A program made the position numbers and the translations under genes. A stretch of 57,678 nucleotides of DNA from Segatella copri. GTDB taxonomy: Bacteria; Bacteroidota; Bacteroidia; Bacteroidales; Bacteroidaceae. Numbering within the stretch: the first letter of the stretch is position 1; each line of letters begins with the position of its first letter. Positions 1 through 9,475 of the stretch are shown here, piece by piece. The notes beneath the pieces were generated by a model. That model searched no databases. It saw only the letters and a list, made by a program, of their open reading frames with translations, and was not told the DNA's origin. The DNA is taken from contig NZ_JAHOEA010000025.1 in assembly GCF_019127135.1 (NCBI RefSeq), positions 1 to 57,678 on the forward strand, written 5' to 3'.

Positions 1-122
1 GAGCGACCTATACACAATTTAACTGAAATCTCTTGTTGTGTTAGGTGCTCAAGAGTGTACAGACGGTACACTTCCTTGGTAAGTTCGACATCTTTCAGTG
101 TTGCTTCTAATGATTCTTTCAT
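1..122 (-). CDS. 5' end of a helix-turn-helix protein (truncated by window edge)
   Basis: An open frame on the minus strand starts at an ATG at 122-120 and runs off the left edge after 40 codons. It begins MKESLEATLKDVELTKEVYR and continues with a segment ending LTQQEISVKLCIGR. That segment has the shape of the first helix and turn of a helix-turn-helix or sigma-region-4-like DNA-binding motif (compare the common pattern LTQxEIAxxLGISR). No further domain can be seen, so the protein could be a transposase-associated, phage or regulatory protein. The reading frame is clear; the function is an inference from one short motif. Confidence 0.45.
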   Translation of the reverse strand, partial: MKESLEATLKDVELTKEVYRLYTLEHLTQQEISVKLCIGR

Positions 123-218
123 GTAATTGAAACTTTAGGAGTCAACCATATTTACAAAAAGACACCGTGTACGTGGGTATGGATGCTCATGTACGCGGGC
201 AGAAAATGATGTGGATTT

Positions 219-1085
219 CTAGAAGACGCAAGGCAATGCAGAGAGCTGCTGCATGATGGTCTTAGCCATGCGGGAGTGGCCGGCATCATTAGGATGAAGA
301 CGGTCGGTATCCGGCTTGTTGAACATCTGGGCACCAGCATCATAAAGAGGAAAGAGACCCGAAAGGGAGTTGAGGTCGATGACCGGAACCGCCCAGACAT
401 TGCCTGTTTCCTTAATCGCCTTCACGTATTCATCGAAGAAGATGCCACGCGCATTCTCGTACATCTCATCTGGCTGGATGTTCTTGTCACCACTGGCAAA
501 GAGGGCACGGTGCACAGGAGTCATCACCACGATTTGCTTGGTAGGATACATCTGCTTCAGCTTCGACATGGCGATGTTGATGCGACCTTTCAATGTATTC
601 TTGTCCATACAGAAGTGGCGGTGGCGGCGCTGTACCATTTCGCTTGGCTTGTGGCGGGCTACTCTCACGCTGTCGAAAGTTTCTGTATACCATTCGCCTA
701 CAGGCACACCGTTGTTGTAATCGTTGGTTCCCATAAAGATGAGAATGGCATCAAAATCATCGCCATGCTCTTTCTGGAGTAGATCAGCCTGTCGGGGAAT
801 GTCGTTCCACTGTCTGCCGCTCACGCCATAAACGTATGGAGTGATGCCGAGCCAATCCTGCAGGAATCCCCAGTATTTCACCTTCGATGCCTTGATTCTT
901 GGGTCGGTGATGGAGTCACCGAAGTAAGCCACCTTCTTTCCCTTCCAGGGATGCTGAAGGTTCTTGAAAGCCTTTTCTTTTTCGGCGATTTCTTTCTTGC
1001 TCATCGCCTTTTGGGCGAAGGCGGGCATGGTTGGCATCGCCAAAGTCAAGGCGAGTGCCAGGGTAATCATTGTTTGTTTCTTCAT
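219..1085 (-). CDS. Secreted SGNH/GDSL-type hydrolase
   Basis: The 288-residue product has a signal peptide (residues 1-24, ending PAFAQ). The SGNH hydrolase blocks follow: GDSITD with the nucleophile Ser near residue 58, the oxyanion-hole Asn in the FMGTNDYNNG segment, and the C-terminal catalytic pair D261/H264 in DRLHPNDAGH. The family hydrolyses esters, including acetyl groups on glycans and lipids; the substrate here cannot be read from sequence. The signal peptide places it in the periplasm or outside the cell. It is transcribed alone, divergently from the MFS gene. A TACCTTTG -7 box on the minus strand lies at 1118-1125. Confidence is high for the fold and low for the substrate. Confidence 0.85.
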   Translation of the reverse strand: MKKQTMITLALALTLAMPTMPAFAQKAMSKKEIAEKEKAFKNLQHPWKGKKVAYFGDSITDPRIKASKVKYWGFLQDWLGITPYVYGVSGRQWNDIPRQADLLQKEHGDDFDAILIFMGTNDYNNGVPVGEWYTETFDSVRVARHKPSEMVQRRHRHFCMDKNTLKGRINIAMSKLKQMYPTKQIVVMTPVHRALFASGDKNIQPDEMYENARGIFFDEYVKAIKETGNVWAVPVIDLNSLSGLFPLYDAGAQMFNKPDTDRLHPNDAGHSRMAKTIMQQLSALPCVF

Positions 1086-1117
1086 TGCTAGTTTGTTTTT
1101 AATTCTTTTTCTGAGTG

Positions 1118-1125
1118 CAAAGGTA
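1118..1125 (-). promoter_or_regulatory. Bacteroidota -7 box for the GDSL hydrolase gene
   Basis: On the minus strand this reads TACCTTTG, matching the Bacteroidota -7 consensus TAnnTTTG, 32 bp upstream of the start codon. No convincing -33 TTTG was found at 19-21 bp. Confidence 0.45.
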
Positions 1126-1190
1126 CGTCAAAAATCTCATACCGAGCTATATTTTTTGTTCAAATATCACTCTTTTTCTGCTTTTTTTTG

Positions 1191-1198
1191 TAATTTTG
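1191..1198 (+). promoter_or_regulatory. Bacteroidota -7 box for the MFS transporter gene
   Basis: TAATTTTG matches TAnnTTTG, 46 bp upstream of the start codon at 1245. The -33 region is T-rich without a clear TTTG. It is divergent from the hydrolase promoter. Confidence 0.45.
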
Positions 1199-1244
1199 CA
1201 GCCGCTAATAGAAATAAGTATTTATAATAGGTATATTATTAAGG

Positions 1245-2426
1245 ATGACAATCAGTTTGAGTAATTTAAGTAATTTGAGTGATTTGGCGCGCAAGCGAGT
1301 GGCGGTTGCGGCTTATTATTTTGTACCGGGAGTAGTGTTTGCCAGTTGGGCAAGCCGTATTCCGGATGTAAAACAGATGTTGCATCTGAGCAACGGACAG
1401 CTGGGAACTGTGCTCTTTGCCATCCCTATCGGCCAGCTTCTGATGATGGCTTTCTCGGGTATCCTGGTGAGTAGATTTGGCAGCAAGAAGATGCTGGTTC
1501 TCTCTGAGTTGCTCTATGTTCTGGTTCTTTTCTGCATCGGTAGCAGTACTACGGTTTTTCATCTGATTTTGAGTCTTATTGCTTTCGGAATGATGGCGAA
1601 TTTGATGAACATTGCCACCAATACGCAGGCATGTCTGGTAGAGAAGATGTATGGGCGCAACATCATGTCGTCGTTTCATGGTCTGTGGAGTTTGGGGGGA
1701 TTCTCCGGTGGTATCATCGGTGCCATCTTTGCCAATACTTTACTCCCGATAGATGTCCACTTTGGAACTATTCTGGCTCTGAGTATTCTCATCGTTGCTG
1801 TCGGTTTCCGCTTTCTTGTTAATGATGCCATGGCGAAAGCAGAAGAGGAGGATGTTCCGAAGTTCTCTTTCAAGACCATCGACCCGATTCTGTTCCTTTT
1901 GGGACTGATGGGATTTGCCGGCATGTTCTGTGAAGGTACCGTTTATGATTGGAGTGGTGTGTATTTCTCATCAGTAGTAAAACCCGATGAGGCTTTTATC
2001 CGTGCGGGCTATGTGGCTGGCATGGGAGCGATGACTCTGGGTAGATTCCTTGCCGATGGGTTTGTTACGAAATACGGCCCAGCTAGGGTTTTGAAGATTT
2101 GTGGTGGTTTGATATTGGCTGGTTTGTGGCTGGCTGCTGCCTTGCCTTATCTGATTCCTGCCACCTTGGGCTTCCTGCTGGTAGGTTTCGGCATCTCTTC
2201 ATCGGTTCCTATCTGTTACAGTATCGCCGGAAAACTGGGAACCATCAAGGCGAGCATCGCTATTACCATCGTTTCGAGCATCAGCTTCTTCGGTTTCCTT
2301 GTAGGACCTCCGGTTATCGGATGGCTTGCTGAGGCCACCGGACTCCGCATCGCCATCAGCATCGCAGCCTGCCTGGGTCTGATGATAGCATTTGTTGCCG
2401 CAAAGGTAGGAAAGAGATTATCTTGA
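1245..2426 (+). CDS. Major facilitator superfamily transporter (YbjJ/fucose-permease-like)
   Basis: This 393-residue, strongly hydrophobic protein has about twelve predicted membrane segments. An early SWASRIPDVKQ segment and the loop SRFGSKK fit the MFS pattern between helices 2 and 3. The overall look resembles the YbjJ/fucose-permease branch of sugar or drug/proton antiporters, but I cannot name a substrate. The first residues, LSNLSNLSDL, are encoded by a small tandem DNA repeat, so the true start may be this ATG or slightly downstream; no other ATG comes before the first membrane helix. The gene stands alone and faces feoB convergently across a repeat-rich spacer. Confidence 0.8.
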   Translation: MTISLSNLSNLSDLARKRVAVAAYYFVPGVVFASWASRIPDVKQMLHLSNGQLGTVLFAIPIGQLLMMAFSGILVSRFGSKKMLVLSELLYVLVLFCIGSSTTVFHLILSLIAFGMMANLMNIATNTQACLVEKMYGRNIMSSFHGLWSLGGFSGGIIGAIFANTLLPIDVHFGTILALSILIVAVGFRFLVNDAMAKAEEEDVPKFSFKTIDPILFLLGLMGFAGMFCEGTVYDWSGVYFSSVVKPDEAFIRAGYVAGMGAMTLGRFLADGFVTKYGPARVLKICGGLILAGLWLAAALPYLIPATLGFLLVGFGISSSVPICYSIAGKLGTIKASIAITIVSSISFFGFLVGPPVIGWLAEATGLRIAISIAACLGLMIAFVAAKVGKRLS

Positions 2427-2438
2427 ATAAGGAAACGG

Positions 2439-2669
2439 TTGATGTCTTCTAATGATATGATTGATGTCGTTCAGGTATATGACTGATATCGTTCTTGTAT
2501 ATGCCTAAAGTCTTCCGAATAGTTACTTGAAGTCTTTCAGATATATAGAATAAGTCTTCTGGATATATTATATAGTAAGCCGCACAACAGCTGATGTGCG
2601 CTTGCACAACAGGTGTTGTGCGAGCGTCGTTCAGCTGTTGTGCGGCTGTCGTTCAGGTGTTGTGCGCTC
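2439..2669. repeat. Degenerate 22-bp-period tandem repeats in a convergent intergenic region
   Basis: Two arrays are visible. Array A (2439-2570) holds six consecutive 22-bp units built on a TTGATGTCGTTCAGGTATAT-like pattern. Array B (2582-2669) holds four 22-bp units, two starting GCACAACAG and two starting GTCGTTCAG, each ending TGTTGTGCG-like or TGATGTGCG-like. The second unit of array B contains an 18-bp inverted repeat, GCACAACAGGTGTTGTGC. GTCGTTCAG is shared by both arrays. The spacing is exact over ten units. No coding frame spans the region. It lies between the 3' ends of the MFS gene and feoB, so both transcripts would run into it. Confidence 0.75.
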
Positions 2670-2702
2670 TCTTTGTTTGTTTTCTTAAAGCAGACACCTT
2701 GA

Positions 2703-5234
2703 TTAGATAAACAAACTTCCTATCTGGAAGACCAGGGCTGATACTACCCATGCCAGGAGCGTGGTGTAGCCGGCGGCGAAGCCTGCCCATTTCCAACTGC
2801 CCGTCTCACCCTTAATGGCGGCAATGGTGGCGATGCAAGGGAAGTAGAGTAATACGAAGAGGAGGAAACAGTAGGCGGTGAGCGTTGCCTTCGCTGCTGC
2901 CTCGGCATCGCTGTAACCGTAGGTCTTCTTCAAATCAGAAGTCATCTGCTTCTTCAAAACCTCATATTTCCCGTCTTCATCGTTGTAATCCTGATCGTCA
3001 GAGAAACTGTCGTTGTTGCTGTAGAGCACACCCATCGTTGAGGCTACAATCTCCTTGGCACCCACTCCGGAAACCAAGCCCACATCCAGTTTCCAGTCGA
3101 AACCCTGTGGGGTAAAGATAGGCTCGATGGTCTTACCGATTCTGCCGATATAGCTCTGTTCCTGCTGAGCCTGGTTATCAAGTTCTTCATTATGAGGGAA
3201 ATAACCCAAAGCCCATACGATGATACTTGCTACAAGGATGATACCACCCATCTTCTTCAAGTACTGCTTACCCTTCTCCCAGGTATGTCGGCCTATCGCC
3301 TTCCAGGTAGGGAAACGGTAAGGAGGCAGCTCCATTACGAATGGGGTATCTTCGCCCTTCACCACGAAACTGGCAAAGATGCGGCTCAATATCACGGCTA
3401 GGAAGATGCCGATGAGATAGAGCGATACCATGATGAGTGAACGGTATTGGATGGCAAAGAACGTTCCGATGACCATGATGTAGATTGGCAGGCGAGCCGA
3501 ACAGCTCATCAATGGCAGAATCAGCATCGTAATCAGACGCGAACGGTGACTCTCGATGGTTCTCGTTGCCATCACCGCAGGCACGTTACATCCGAATCCC
3601 ATAATCAGCGGGATGAATGACTTGCCATGCAGGCCCATCTTGTGCATCAGCTTATCCATGATGAATGCCGCACGAGCCATATATCCCGAATCCTCCATAT
3701 AAGAGATGAAGAAATACAGAATCAGAATCTGTGGCAGGAACACGATCACGGCACCTACACCACCAATCACACCATCTACCAGCATATCCTTCACTGGTCC
3801 ATCCGGCATTGTGGTACTGATGAATTCTCCCAACCATGCCACGCCGTCCTCAATCCATCCCTTAGGAATCTCGCCCAGTACGAAGGTGGCTGAGAACATG
3901 ATGAACAGCAGGAGAATGAAGATAGGGAAGCCTACATATTTATTGGTCAGGATGCTGTCGATGAGGTGGGTTACCTGATAGGTATCCTTCGCCTTGCCCG
4001 GTTCATAGCCTGCTTCCTGCAATGCGCCATGAATGAAACCGTATTTGGCATCCATGATGGCGGTTTCGCTATCTTCCAGGCTCTCTTCCTTCACACGTTT
4101 GGCTGCCTCATCACGGGCTGCGAAGATTTCCTTGGCAGAGTTCAGATGGCTTACGTATTCCTCGGCGTGCTTATCATTCTCCAACAACTTGATAGAGAGG
4201 TATCGGGTAGAGTAGCGCTGGCGGATGGAATCATCTGCCTTCAGATATTTCTGGATATGTTCGATACCATGCTCTATCTCATGTCCGTGGTTGATGTGGA
4301 TATGGCGATAGTGAGCGCTGGCATCTTCCTTGCCTTCGTATAGCTCGATGATGGTTTCGAAGAGCTTATCTACGCCTCGACCATTGGTGAAGACGGTAGG
4401 AATCATCGAGATACCGAAGAGTTCGCCCAGTTTGTCGTAGTCGATGTTATCGCCACGCTTCTCGGTTTCATCAAACATATTGAGGGCGCAGACCATGCGG
4501 ATGTGCATGTCTATCAACTGGGTGGTGAGATAGAGATTGCGCTCCAGGTTGCTGGTGTCGATGACGTTGATGACGATATCCGGCGTATGCTCGATGAGTT
4601 GCTTGCGCACATAGAGTTCTTCTGGAGAATAGGCTGAAAGCGAATAGGTGCCCGGTAAATCTACCAGATTGAAGTGGTAGCCGTTGAAATCGGCTTCACC
4701 TACCTTGGCATCCACGGTTACACCACTATAATTTCCAACACGTTCGTGAGCACCCGATGCGAAGTTGAAGAGGGAAGTCTTACCGCAGTTTGGATTTCCC
4801 ACCAGTGCCACGTTGATGACGTGGTGGAGTCTTTCTGCTTCCTGTTCAGCCAGGGCTTCGTTGCTGGCATTGTCTTTTCTTTCAGCCACGAGCATCTTGT
4901 CGCCGAGCGCCTGCTCGTCGCTATCGTTGGAATCTACTACTTTTGAGTCAATTACCTGCTGGCGGTCTTCTTCTTCCGCCTTGCTGAGCTTTGCATCGTT
5001 CTTGGCTTCATCAATGGAAACCACCTCTATATGGTCGGCTTCGCTGTGGCGGAGTGACACCTCGTAACCCATAATCTTGTATTTCACTGGGTCCTGGAGT
5101 GGGGCGTTAAGGAGCACATCTACCTTCTTGCCCTTGATGAATCCCATTTCGATGACTCTCTTGCGGAAGCCACCATGACCGGATACCTTGACGATAACGG
5201 CGCTTTCACCTGTTTTAAGTTCTGATAATTTCAT
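2703..5234 (-). CDS. feoB: FeoA-FeoB fusion ferrous iron transporter
   Basis: This 843-residue protein imports Fe2+ across the inner membrane. Residues 1-75 form a FeoA SH3-like domain (MKLSELKTGESAVIV onward), fused through a charged linker to FeoB. The G domain has the G1 motif GNPNCGKTSLFN, switch residues NYSGVTVD, G3 DLPGTYS and G4 NMFD. The C-terminal half carries the FeoB core and gate helices, with the characteristic segment SGYMARAAFIMDK and conserved GFGCNVPAVMATR. Fusion of FeoA to FeoB is usual in Bacteroidota. It lies downstream of secA on the same strand but is separated by a hairpin, so it probably has its own promoter. Two candidate -7 boxes (TATTTTTG) are at 5311-5318 and 5363-5370. 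The inverted repeat at 5367-5407 may be an operator as well as a terminator. Confidence 0.97.
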   Translation of the reverse strand: MKLSELKTGESAVIVKVSGHGGFRKRVIEMGFIKGKKVDVLLNAPLQDPVKYKIMGYEVSLRHSEADHIEVVSIDEAKNDAKLSKAEEEDRQQVIDSKVVDSNDSDEQALGDKMLVAERKDNASNEALAEQEAERLHHVINVALVGNPNCGKTSLFNFASGAHERVGNYSGVTVDAKVGEADFNGYHFNLVDLPGTYSLSAYSPEELYVRKQLIEHTPDIVINVIDTSNLERNLYLTTQLIDMHIRMVCALNMFDETEKRGDNIDYDKLGELFGISMIPTVFTNGRGVDKLFETIIELYEGKEDASAHYRHIHINHGHEIEHGIEHIQKYLKADDSIRQRYSTRYLSIKLLENDKHAEEYVSHLNSAKEIFAARDEAAKRVKEESLEDSETAIMDAKYGFIHGALQEAGYEPGKAKDTYQVTHLIDSILTNKYVGFPIFILLLFIMFSATFVLGEIPKGWIEDGVAWLGEFISTTMPDGPVKDMLVDGVIGGVGAVIVFLPQILILYFFISYMEDSGYMARAAFIMDKLMHKMGLHGKSFIPLIMGFGCNVPAVMATRTIESHRSRLITMLILPLMSCSARLPIYIMVIGTFFAIQYRSLIMVSLYLIGIFLAVILSRIFASFVVKGEDTPFVMELPPYRFPTWKAIGRHTWEKGKQYLKKMGGIILVASIIVWALGYFPHNEELDNQAQQEQSYIGRIGKTIEPIFTPQGFDWKLDVGLVSGVGAKEIVASTMGVLYSNNDSFSDDQDYNDEDGKYEVLKKQMTSDLKKTYGYSDAEAAAKATLTAYCFLLFVLLYFPCIATIAAIKGETGSWKWAGFAAGYTTLLAWVVSALVFQIGSLFI

Positions 5235-5310
5235 ATATCTTTCCTTGTTTTAATCTTGTTCTTTTCTTTGGAGCATGACCTCATGGTCAGCTATTTTTTC
5301 TTTTCAACTG

Positions 5311-5318
5311 CAAAAATA
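5311..5318 (-). promoter_or_regulatory. Candidate -7 box for feoAB
   Basis: The minus strand reads TATTTTTG, 77 bp upstream of the feoB start. No TTTG or TTGC lies at 19-21 bp upstream, so an activator or a different promoter (TATTTTTG at 5363-5370) may be used. Confidence 0.35.
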
Positions 5319-5359
5319 CTAATAATTTTTTGCAACTTGGTAGCAATAATGTAGTTTTA

Positions 5360-5407
5360 AAACAAAAATACCTAGAAATGATGAGAGTATCATCAAATCT
5401 AGGTATT
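5360..5407 (-). terminator. secA terminator hairpin, also a possible feoAB operator
   Basis: A perfect 10-bp inverted repeat, AATACCTAGA (5367-5376) and TCTAGGTATT (5398-5407), encloses a smaller ATGAT/ATCAT repeat. On the minus strand it is followed by a T-rich run (TTTTTGTTTT), which fits intrinsic termination of secA, whose stop codon lies 70 bp upstream. The half-site AATACCTAGAAATG recurs in the divergent promoter region near 34.88 kb, so a regulatory role upstream of feoAB is also possible. Confidence 0.6.
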
Positions 5408-5477
5408 CTTATCATTATTTCTGATGATGAATGTTCTTATACCTTATTATATATAAGAGCATCATCATTTTCTGTGA

Positions 5478-8400
5478 TTACAGGTTTCTGCCGTGGCAGT
5501 TCTTAAACTTCTTGCCGCTTCCGCATGGACATGGGTCGTTAGGACGTGGCATGTGCTCTGCACGGTAAGGAGTGCGGTTTACTTGTGCGCCCTCTCGGGT
5601 ATCCTGGTTAGCAGCTGCCTCCTGGGCCTCACGCTCTGCATCCAAATCAACCTTGCTCTCAACATAGTTCTGCTGAGTGCGCTGCTCAGGAGCTGCCTCC
5701 TGAACTGGCTGCTCTTGCTCCATTACTGGAATCTGACCACGCATCAGGATACTTGCAATACGGTCGTACATGTCATTGATCATGGCATCCCAAACCTTGG
5801 CACTCTCCAACTTGAAGATGAGGAGAGGATCCTTCTGCTCGTAGCTTGCATTCTGTACAGAGTGCTTCAGTTCGTCGAGCTTGCGGAGGTTCTCCTTCCA
5901 GTCGTCATCGATAATCTGGAGAACAACGCTCTTCTCAAACTCCTTCACCACGTTCTTAGCCTCGCTCTCGTATGCCTCCTTGAGGTTGCAAGGAATATTG
6001 TACATGCGTTTGCCGTCTGTGATAGGCACCATGATACGTTCGTACATAGCACCCTGGTTTTCGTATACCTGCTTGATGATAGGCATAGCTGTAGTCTGGA
6101 TGCGGTCTGTCTTACGCTTGAATGTAGCCATTGCTTCCTGGAAAGCGCGCTCTGCCAAATCCTCACGTCTGCCGTTCTCATACTCATCCTCGTTGAATGG
6201 AATCTCCATAGCGAGAACTTTCAGGAACTCTTCCTTGGCACCGAAGAAGTCGTTGTTGTTGACGATGTTCAATACGCGGTCCCAGATGATGTTGGCAATA
6301 TCCATACCGATACGCTCACCCATGAGGGCGTGGCGACGCTTCTCGTAGATAACGGTACGCTGACGGTTCATCACGTCATCATACTCCAAGAGGTGTTTAC
6401 GGATACCGAAGTTGTTTTCCTCAACCTTGCGCTGAGCACGCTCGATGCTCTTGCTGATCATTGGGCTCTCGATACGCTCGCCATCCTCGAAACCGAGACG
6501 GTCCATTACCTTGGCGATACGCTCTGAAGCGAACAGACGCATCAGCTTATCCTCCAATGATACATAGAATACAGAAGAACCTGGGTCACCCTGACGACCG
6601 GCACGACCACGGAGCTGACGGTCTACACGACGGCTCTCATGACGCTCTGTACCGATGATGGCAAGACCACCTGCAGCCTTTACCTCAGGAGTCAGCTTGA
6701 TATCGGTACCACGACCTGCCATGTTGGTAGCGATGGTTACGGCACCCTTACCGTTAACTGAGCGACCTGCCTCGGCTACAATCTGAGCCTCCTGCTGGTG
6801 CAACTTAGCGTTCAATACATTATGAGGAATGTTGCGCATCTTCAACATCTTGCTCAACAACTCAGAAATCTCGACAGATGTAGTACCTACCAAGACTGGG
6901 CGGCCAGCATTACGTGTTTCCTCGATTTCGTCGATAACTGCACGATACTTCTCGCGGGCTGTCTTGTATACACGGTCATCCAAGTCCTTACGCTGGATAG
7001 GACGGTTGGTTGGAATCTCAACAACATCGAGTTTGTAGATATCCCAGAACTCACCTGACTCTGTACTTGCAGTACCGGTCATACCGGCGAGCTTGTGGTA
7101 CATACGGAAGTAGTTCTGAAGTGTGATGGTAGCGAAGGTCTGTGTAGCAGCCTCTACCTTTACATGCTCCTTAGCCTCAATAGCCTGGTGCAAACCATCG
7201 CTCCAGCGACGGCCTTCCATGATACGTCCTGTCTGCTCATCCACAATCTTCACCTGTCCGTCCATCACGACATACTCGTCGTTGTTATTAAACATGGTGT
7301 ATGCTTTCAAGAGCTGCTGCAAGGTGTGAACACGTTCGCTCTGTACACCATAGTGAGCCAGCATCTCGTCTTTCTTGTCAAGACGCTCCTGGTCTGAAAG
7401 GTCTGTACGAGCCTCGAGTTCGCTCATCTCAGTTGTGATATCAGGCAATACGAAGAGTTCCTTGTCGTTTACCTGCTTAGCCAACCAGTCGGTTCCCTTA
7501 TCGGTAAGGTCGGCAGAATTCATTTTCTCGTCTACTACGAAGTACAATGGCTCAGTAGCCTTAGGCATCTCACGGTTATTGTTTGCCATGTAGTACTCCT
7601 CAGTCTTCAGCAGACCAGCCTTGATACCTTCCTCAGAAAGATACTTGATCAATGGCTTGTTCTTAGGCAATGCCTTGTAAGAACGGAAGAGTGCGAGGAA
7701 ACCTTCGTCAAGGAGTTCTTGATTCTTAGCCTTTGTACCTTCGTTAATCTTCTGCTTAGCCTCGGCGAGCAATTCTGTAGCCTGCTTGCGCTGTACCTCG
7801 TAAAGTTTCTCAACCAATGGCTGATACTGCTCGAACATCTGGTCATCGCCCTTTGGAATAGGACCAGAGATAATCAATGGGGTACGGGCGTCATCAATCA
7901 ACACAGAGTCGACCTCATCGACGATGGCGTAGTTGTGCTGGCGTTGTACCAGGTCGGCTGGGTTGGTAGCCATGTTATCACGAAGATAATCGAAACCAAA
8001 CTCGTTGTTGGTACCGAAGGTGATATCTGCCAGGTATGCCTTGCGACGCTCGTCGGAATTAGGACGGTGCTTGTCGATACAATCTACAGAGAGACCATGG
8101 AACATATAGAGAGGTCCCATCCACTCAGAGTCACGCTTAGCCAAGTAGTCGTTCACGGTAACGACGTGAACACCATTGCCTGTGAGGGCGTTCAGGAAGA
8201 TAGGAGTAGTACCTACAAGGGTTTTACCCTCACCGGTAGCCATCTCGGCAATCTTACCCTGATGGAGAACAACACCACCGAAGAGCTGTACATCATAGTG
8301 GATCATTTCCCACTTCATGTCATTACCACCGGCAGTCCAGTGGTTGTGATAGATAGCCTTGTCGCCATCGATGGTAACGAAGTCGTTAGCTGGATTAGAA

Positions 8401-8816
8401 GCCAACTCGCGGTCGAAGTCGGTAGCAGTAACTATTGTTTCCTCGTTCTCAGCGAAACGGCGAGCAGTATCCTTAACGATAGCGAAAACCTGAGGCAAAA
8501 CCTCGTTGAGGGCTACCTCATACTTGTCGAGTGCTTCCTGCTCCAACTTATCAATCTGGTTGAAGATACCTTCACGCTCATCGATAGGAGTGTCTTCGAT
8601 TTTTGCCTTGAGTTCAGCAATCTTAGCCTTTTCCTCGTTGGCATACTCTTTTACGTACTTCTGGATTTCCTTTGTTTTTGCACGAAGTTCGTCATTGCTT
8701 AAGGCCTGCATCTTAGGATACTCTGCCTTGATCTTTTCTACGATTGGCTGAATCAACTTCATATCTCGTGTTGACTTGTTGCCAAACAATGACTGGAGAA
8801 TTTTGTTAAAGTTCAT
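5478..8816 (-). CDS. secA: Preprotein translocase ATPase SecA
   Basis: This 1112-residue ATPase drives secretory proteins through SecYEG. It is longer than the Escherichia coli protein because of insertions common in Bacteroidota. The Walker A segment is [11 protein letters not shown] and the DEAD-like motif lies in [15 protein letters not shown]. The second helicase domain carries [27 protein letters not shown] and [13 protein letters not shown]. The C-terminal zinc finger is [15 protein letters not shown], used for SecB or lipid contact. The gene is transcribed alone from a good Bacteroidota promoter at 8951-8982. Confidence 0.98.
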   Translation of the reverse strand: MNFNKILQSLFGNKSTRDMKLIQPIVEKIKAEYPKMQALSNDELRAKTKEIQKYVKEYANEEKAKIAELKAKIEDTPIDEREGIFNQIDKLEQEALDKYEVALNEVLPQVFAIVKDTARRFAENEETIVTATDFDRELASNPANDFVTIDGDKAIYHNHWTAGGNDMKWEMIHYDVQLFGGVVLHQGKIAEMATGEGKTLVGTTPIFLNALTGNGVHVVTVNDYLAKRDSEWMGPLYMFHGLSVDCIDKHRPNSDERRKAYLADITFGTNNEFGFDYLRDNMATNPADLVQRQHNYAIVDEVDSVLIDDARTPLIISGPIPKGDDQMFEQYQPLVEKLYEVQRKQATELLAEAKQKINEGTKAKNQELLDEGFLALFRSYKALPKNKPLIKYLSEEGIKAGLLKTEEYYMANNNREMPKATEPLYFVVDEKMNSADLTDKGTDWLAKQVNDKELFVLPDITTEMSELEARTDLSDQERLDKKDEMLAHYGVQSERVHTLQQLLKAYTMFNNNDEYVVMDGQVKIVDEQTGRIMEGRRWSDGLHQAIEAKEHVKVEAATQTFATITLQNYFRMYHKLAGMTGTASTESGEFWDIYKLDVVEIPTNRPIQRKDLDDRVYKTAREKYRAVIDEIEETRNAGRPVLVGTTSVEISELLSKMLKMRNIPHNVLNAKLHQQEAQIVAEAGRSVNGKGAVTIATNMAGRGTDIKLTPEVKAAGGLAIIGTERHESRRVDRQLRGRAGRQGDPGSSVFYVSLEDKLMRLFASERIAKVMDRLGFEDGERIESPMISKSIERAQRKVEENNFGIRKHLLEYDDVMNRQRTVIYEKRRHALMGERIGMDIANIIWDRVLNIVNNNDFFGAKEEFLKVLAMEIPFNEDEYENGRREDLAERAFQEAMATFKRKTDRIQTTAMPIIKQVYENQGAMYERIMVPITDGKRMYNIPCNLKEAYESEAKNVVKEFEKSVVLQIIDDDWKENLRKLDELKHSVQNASYEQKDPLLIFKLESAKVWDAMINDMYDRIASILMRGQIPVMEQEQPVQEAAPEQRTQQNYVESKVDLDAEREAQEAAANQDTREGAQVNRTPYRAEHMPRPNDPCPCGSGKKFKNCHGRNL

Positions 8817-8950
8817 TGTATATTTATTTTTTATTATTATTCGAAATATAGGAGTAAAAGAAGTTAAGGAGTTAAAGAAGTGAAGACAAATGCTGCTCTG
8901 TCAGTCCTTTTTCCTCTTCTGCTTTTTCCTGTTGTTTGTTTACTAGCTTG

Positions 8951-8982
8951 CAAATTTACTAAAAATATCCGTAAATCTGCAA
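8951..8982 (-). promoter_or_regulatory. secA promoter
   Basis: On the minus strand, TTGC (8982-8979), a 20-bp spacer and TAAATTTG (8958-8951) match the Bacteroidota -33/-7 architecture. The predicted transcript start is about 125 nt upstream of the secA ATG. The rest of the 232-bp spacer 8817-9048 holds no other feature that I can support. Confidence 0.6.
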
Positions 8983-9048
8983 GAAATTGCCAATTATTAC
9001 CTGTTTTTATGGCAAATCTTCTGAGTTTTGCTTACAGAAAGCACAAAA

Positions 9049-9408
9049 TCAGCAGTCTGGACCTCGAATAACGATACTCCCATACGGAACTTTGTGTCTG
9101 TGCTCCGTAGGGGATTCATAATAAATATGTGAATGAATGTCTGTCAGAATGTCAGAAGAATTGGAGGCTAGTATTGCCGACAAGGTAGGATGATGCGTTG
9201 CGATGCTTTCATCTTCTGAAGCCGCTTTGATGGCTTTGAGCACGCAGAGAATGTCCTCCTCCAATGCCTTCGCCTCCGGTTGCTGGATGAATTCATCGTA
9301 GGATATATCCGTAAGCGCAAACTTCAGCGCCTGCTGATAAGTCTGCGCCTCCATGCCGGTTGCCGCCAGGACAACCAAAAGGGCTGTGATATATCTGTTT
9401 ACCATCAT
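9049..9408 (-). CDS. Small secreted protein of unknown function
   Basis: This 119-residue frame starts with a signal peptide (MMVNRYITALLVVLAATGMEA, cleavage probably after residue 21). It is followed by an acidic, helix-rich stretch and a short C-terminal part rich in His and Tyr (IYYESPTEHRHKVPYG). I do not recognise a domain. It lies 67 bp downstream of the lnb-like gene on the same strand and may be its operon partner. Two adjacent Met codons make the exact start uncertain by one residue. Confidence 0.55.
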   Translation of the reverse strand: MMVNRYITALLVVLAATGMEAQTYQQALKFALTDISYDEFIQQPEAKALEEDILCVLKAIKAASEDESIATHHPTLSAILASNSSDILTDIHSHIYYESPTEHRHKVPYGSIVIRGPDC

Positions 9409-9475
9409 TGTTGTTTATCTTCTTCTGTTCGGAAACGATGTTGTGCCAATCGTTTCCTTACGTATATTTTAATGT

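Noticed and set aside
2439..2669. Possible CRISPR array
   Set aside because: The 22-bp units are contiguous, degenerate and lack unique spacers; no cas genes nearby.
5493..6527. 344-codon plus-strand frame opposite secA
   Set aside because: Shadow of secA; Leu/Val/Cys-rich low-complexity product.
8880..9071. 63-codon frame in the secA upstream spacer
   Set aside because: Overlaps the secA promoter on the other strand and the end of the small secreted protein gene; no ribosome-binding or family evidence.
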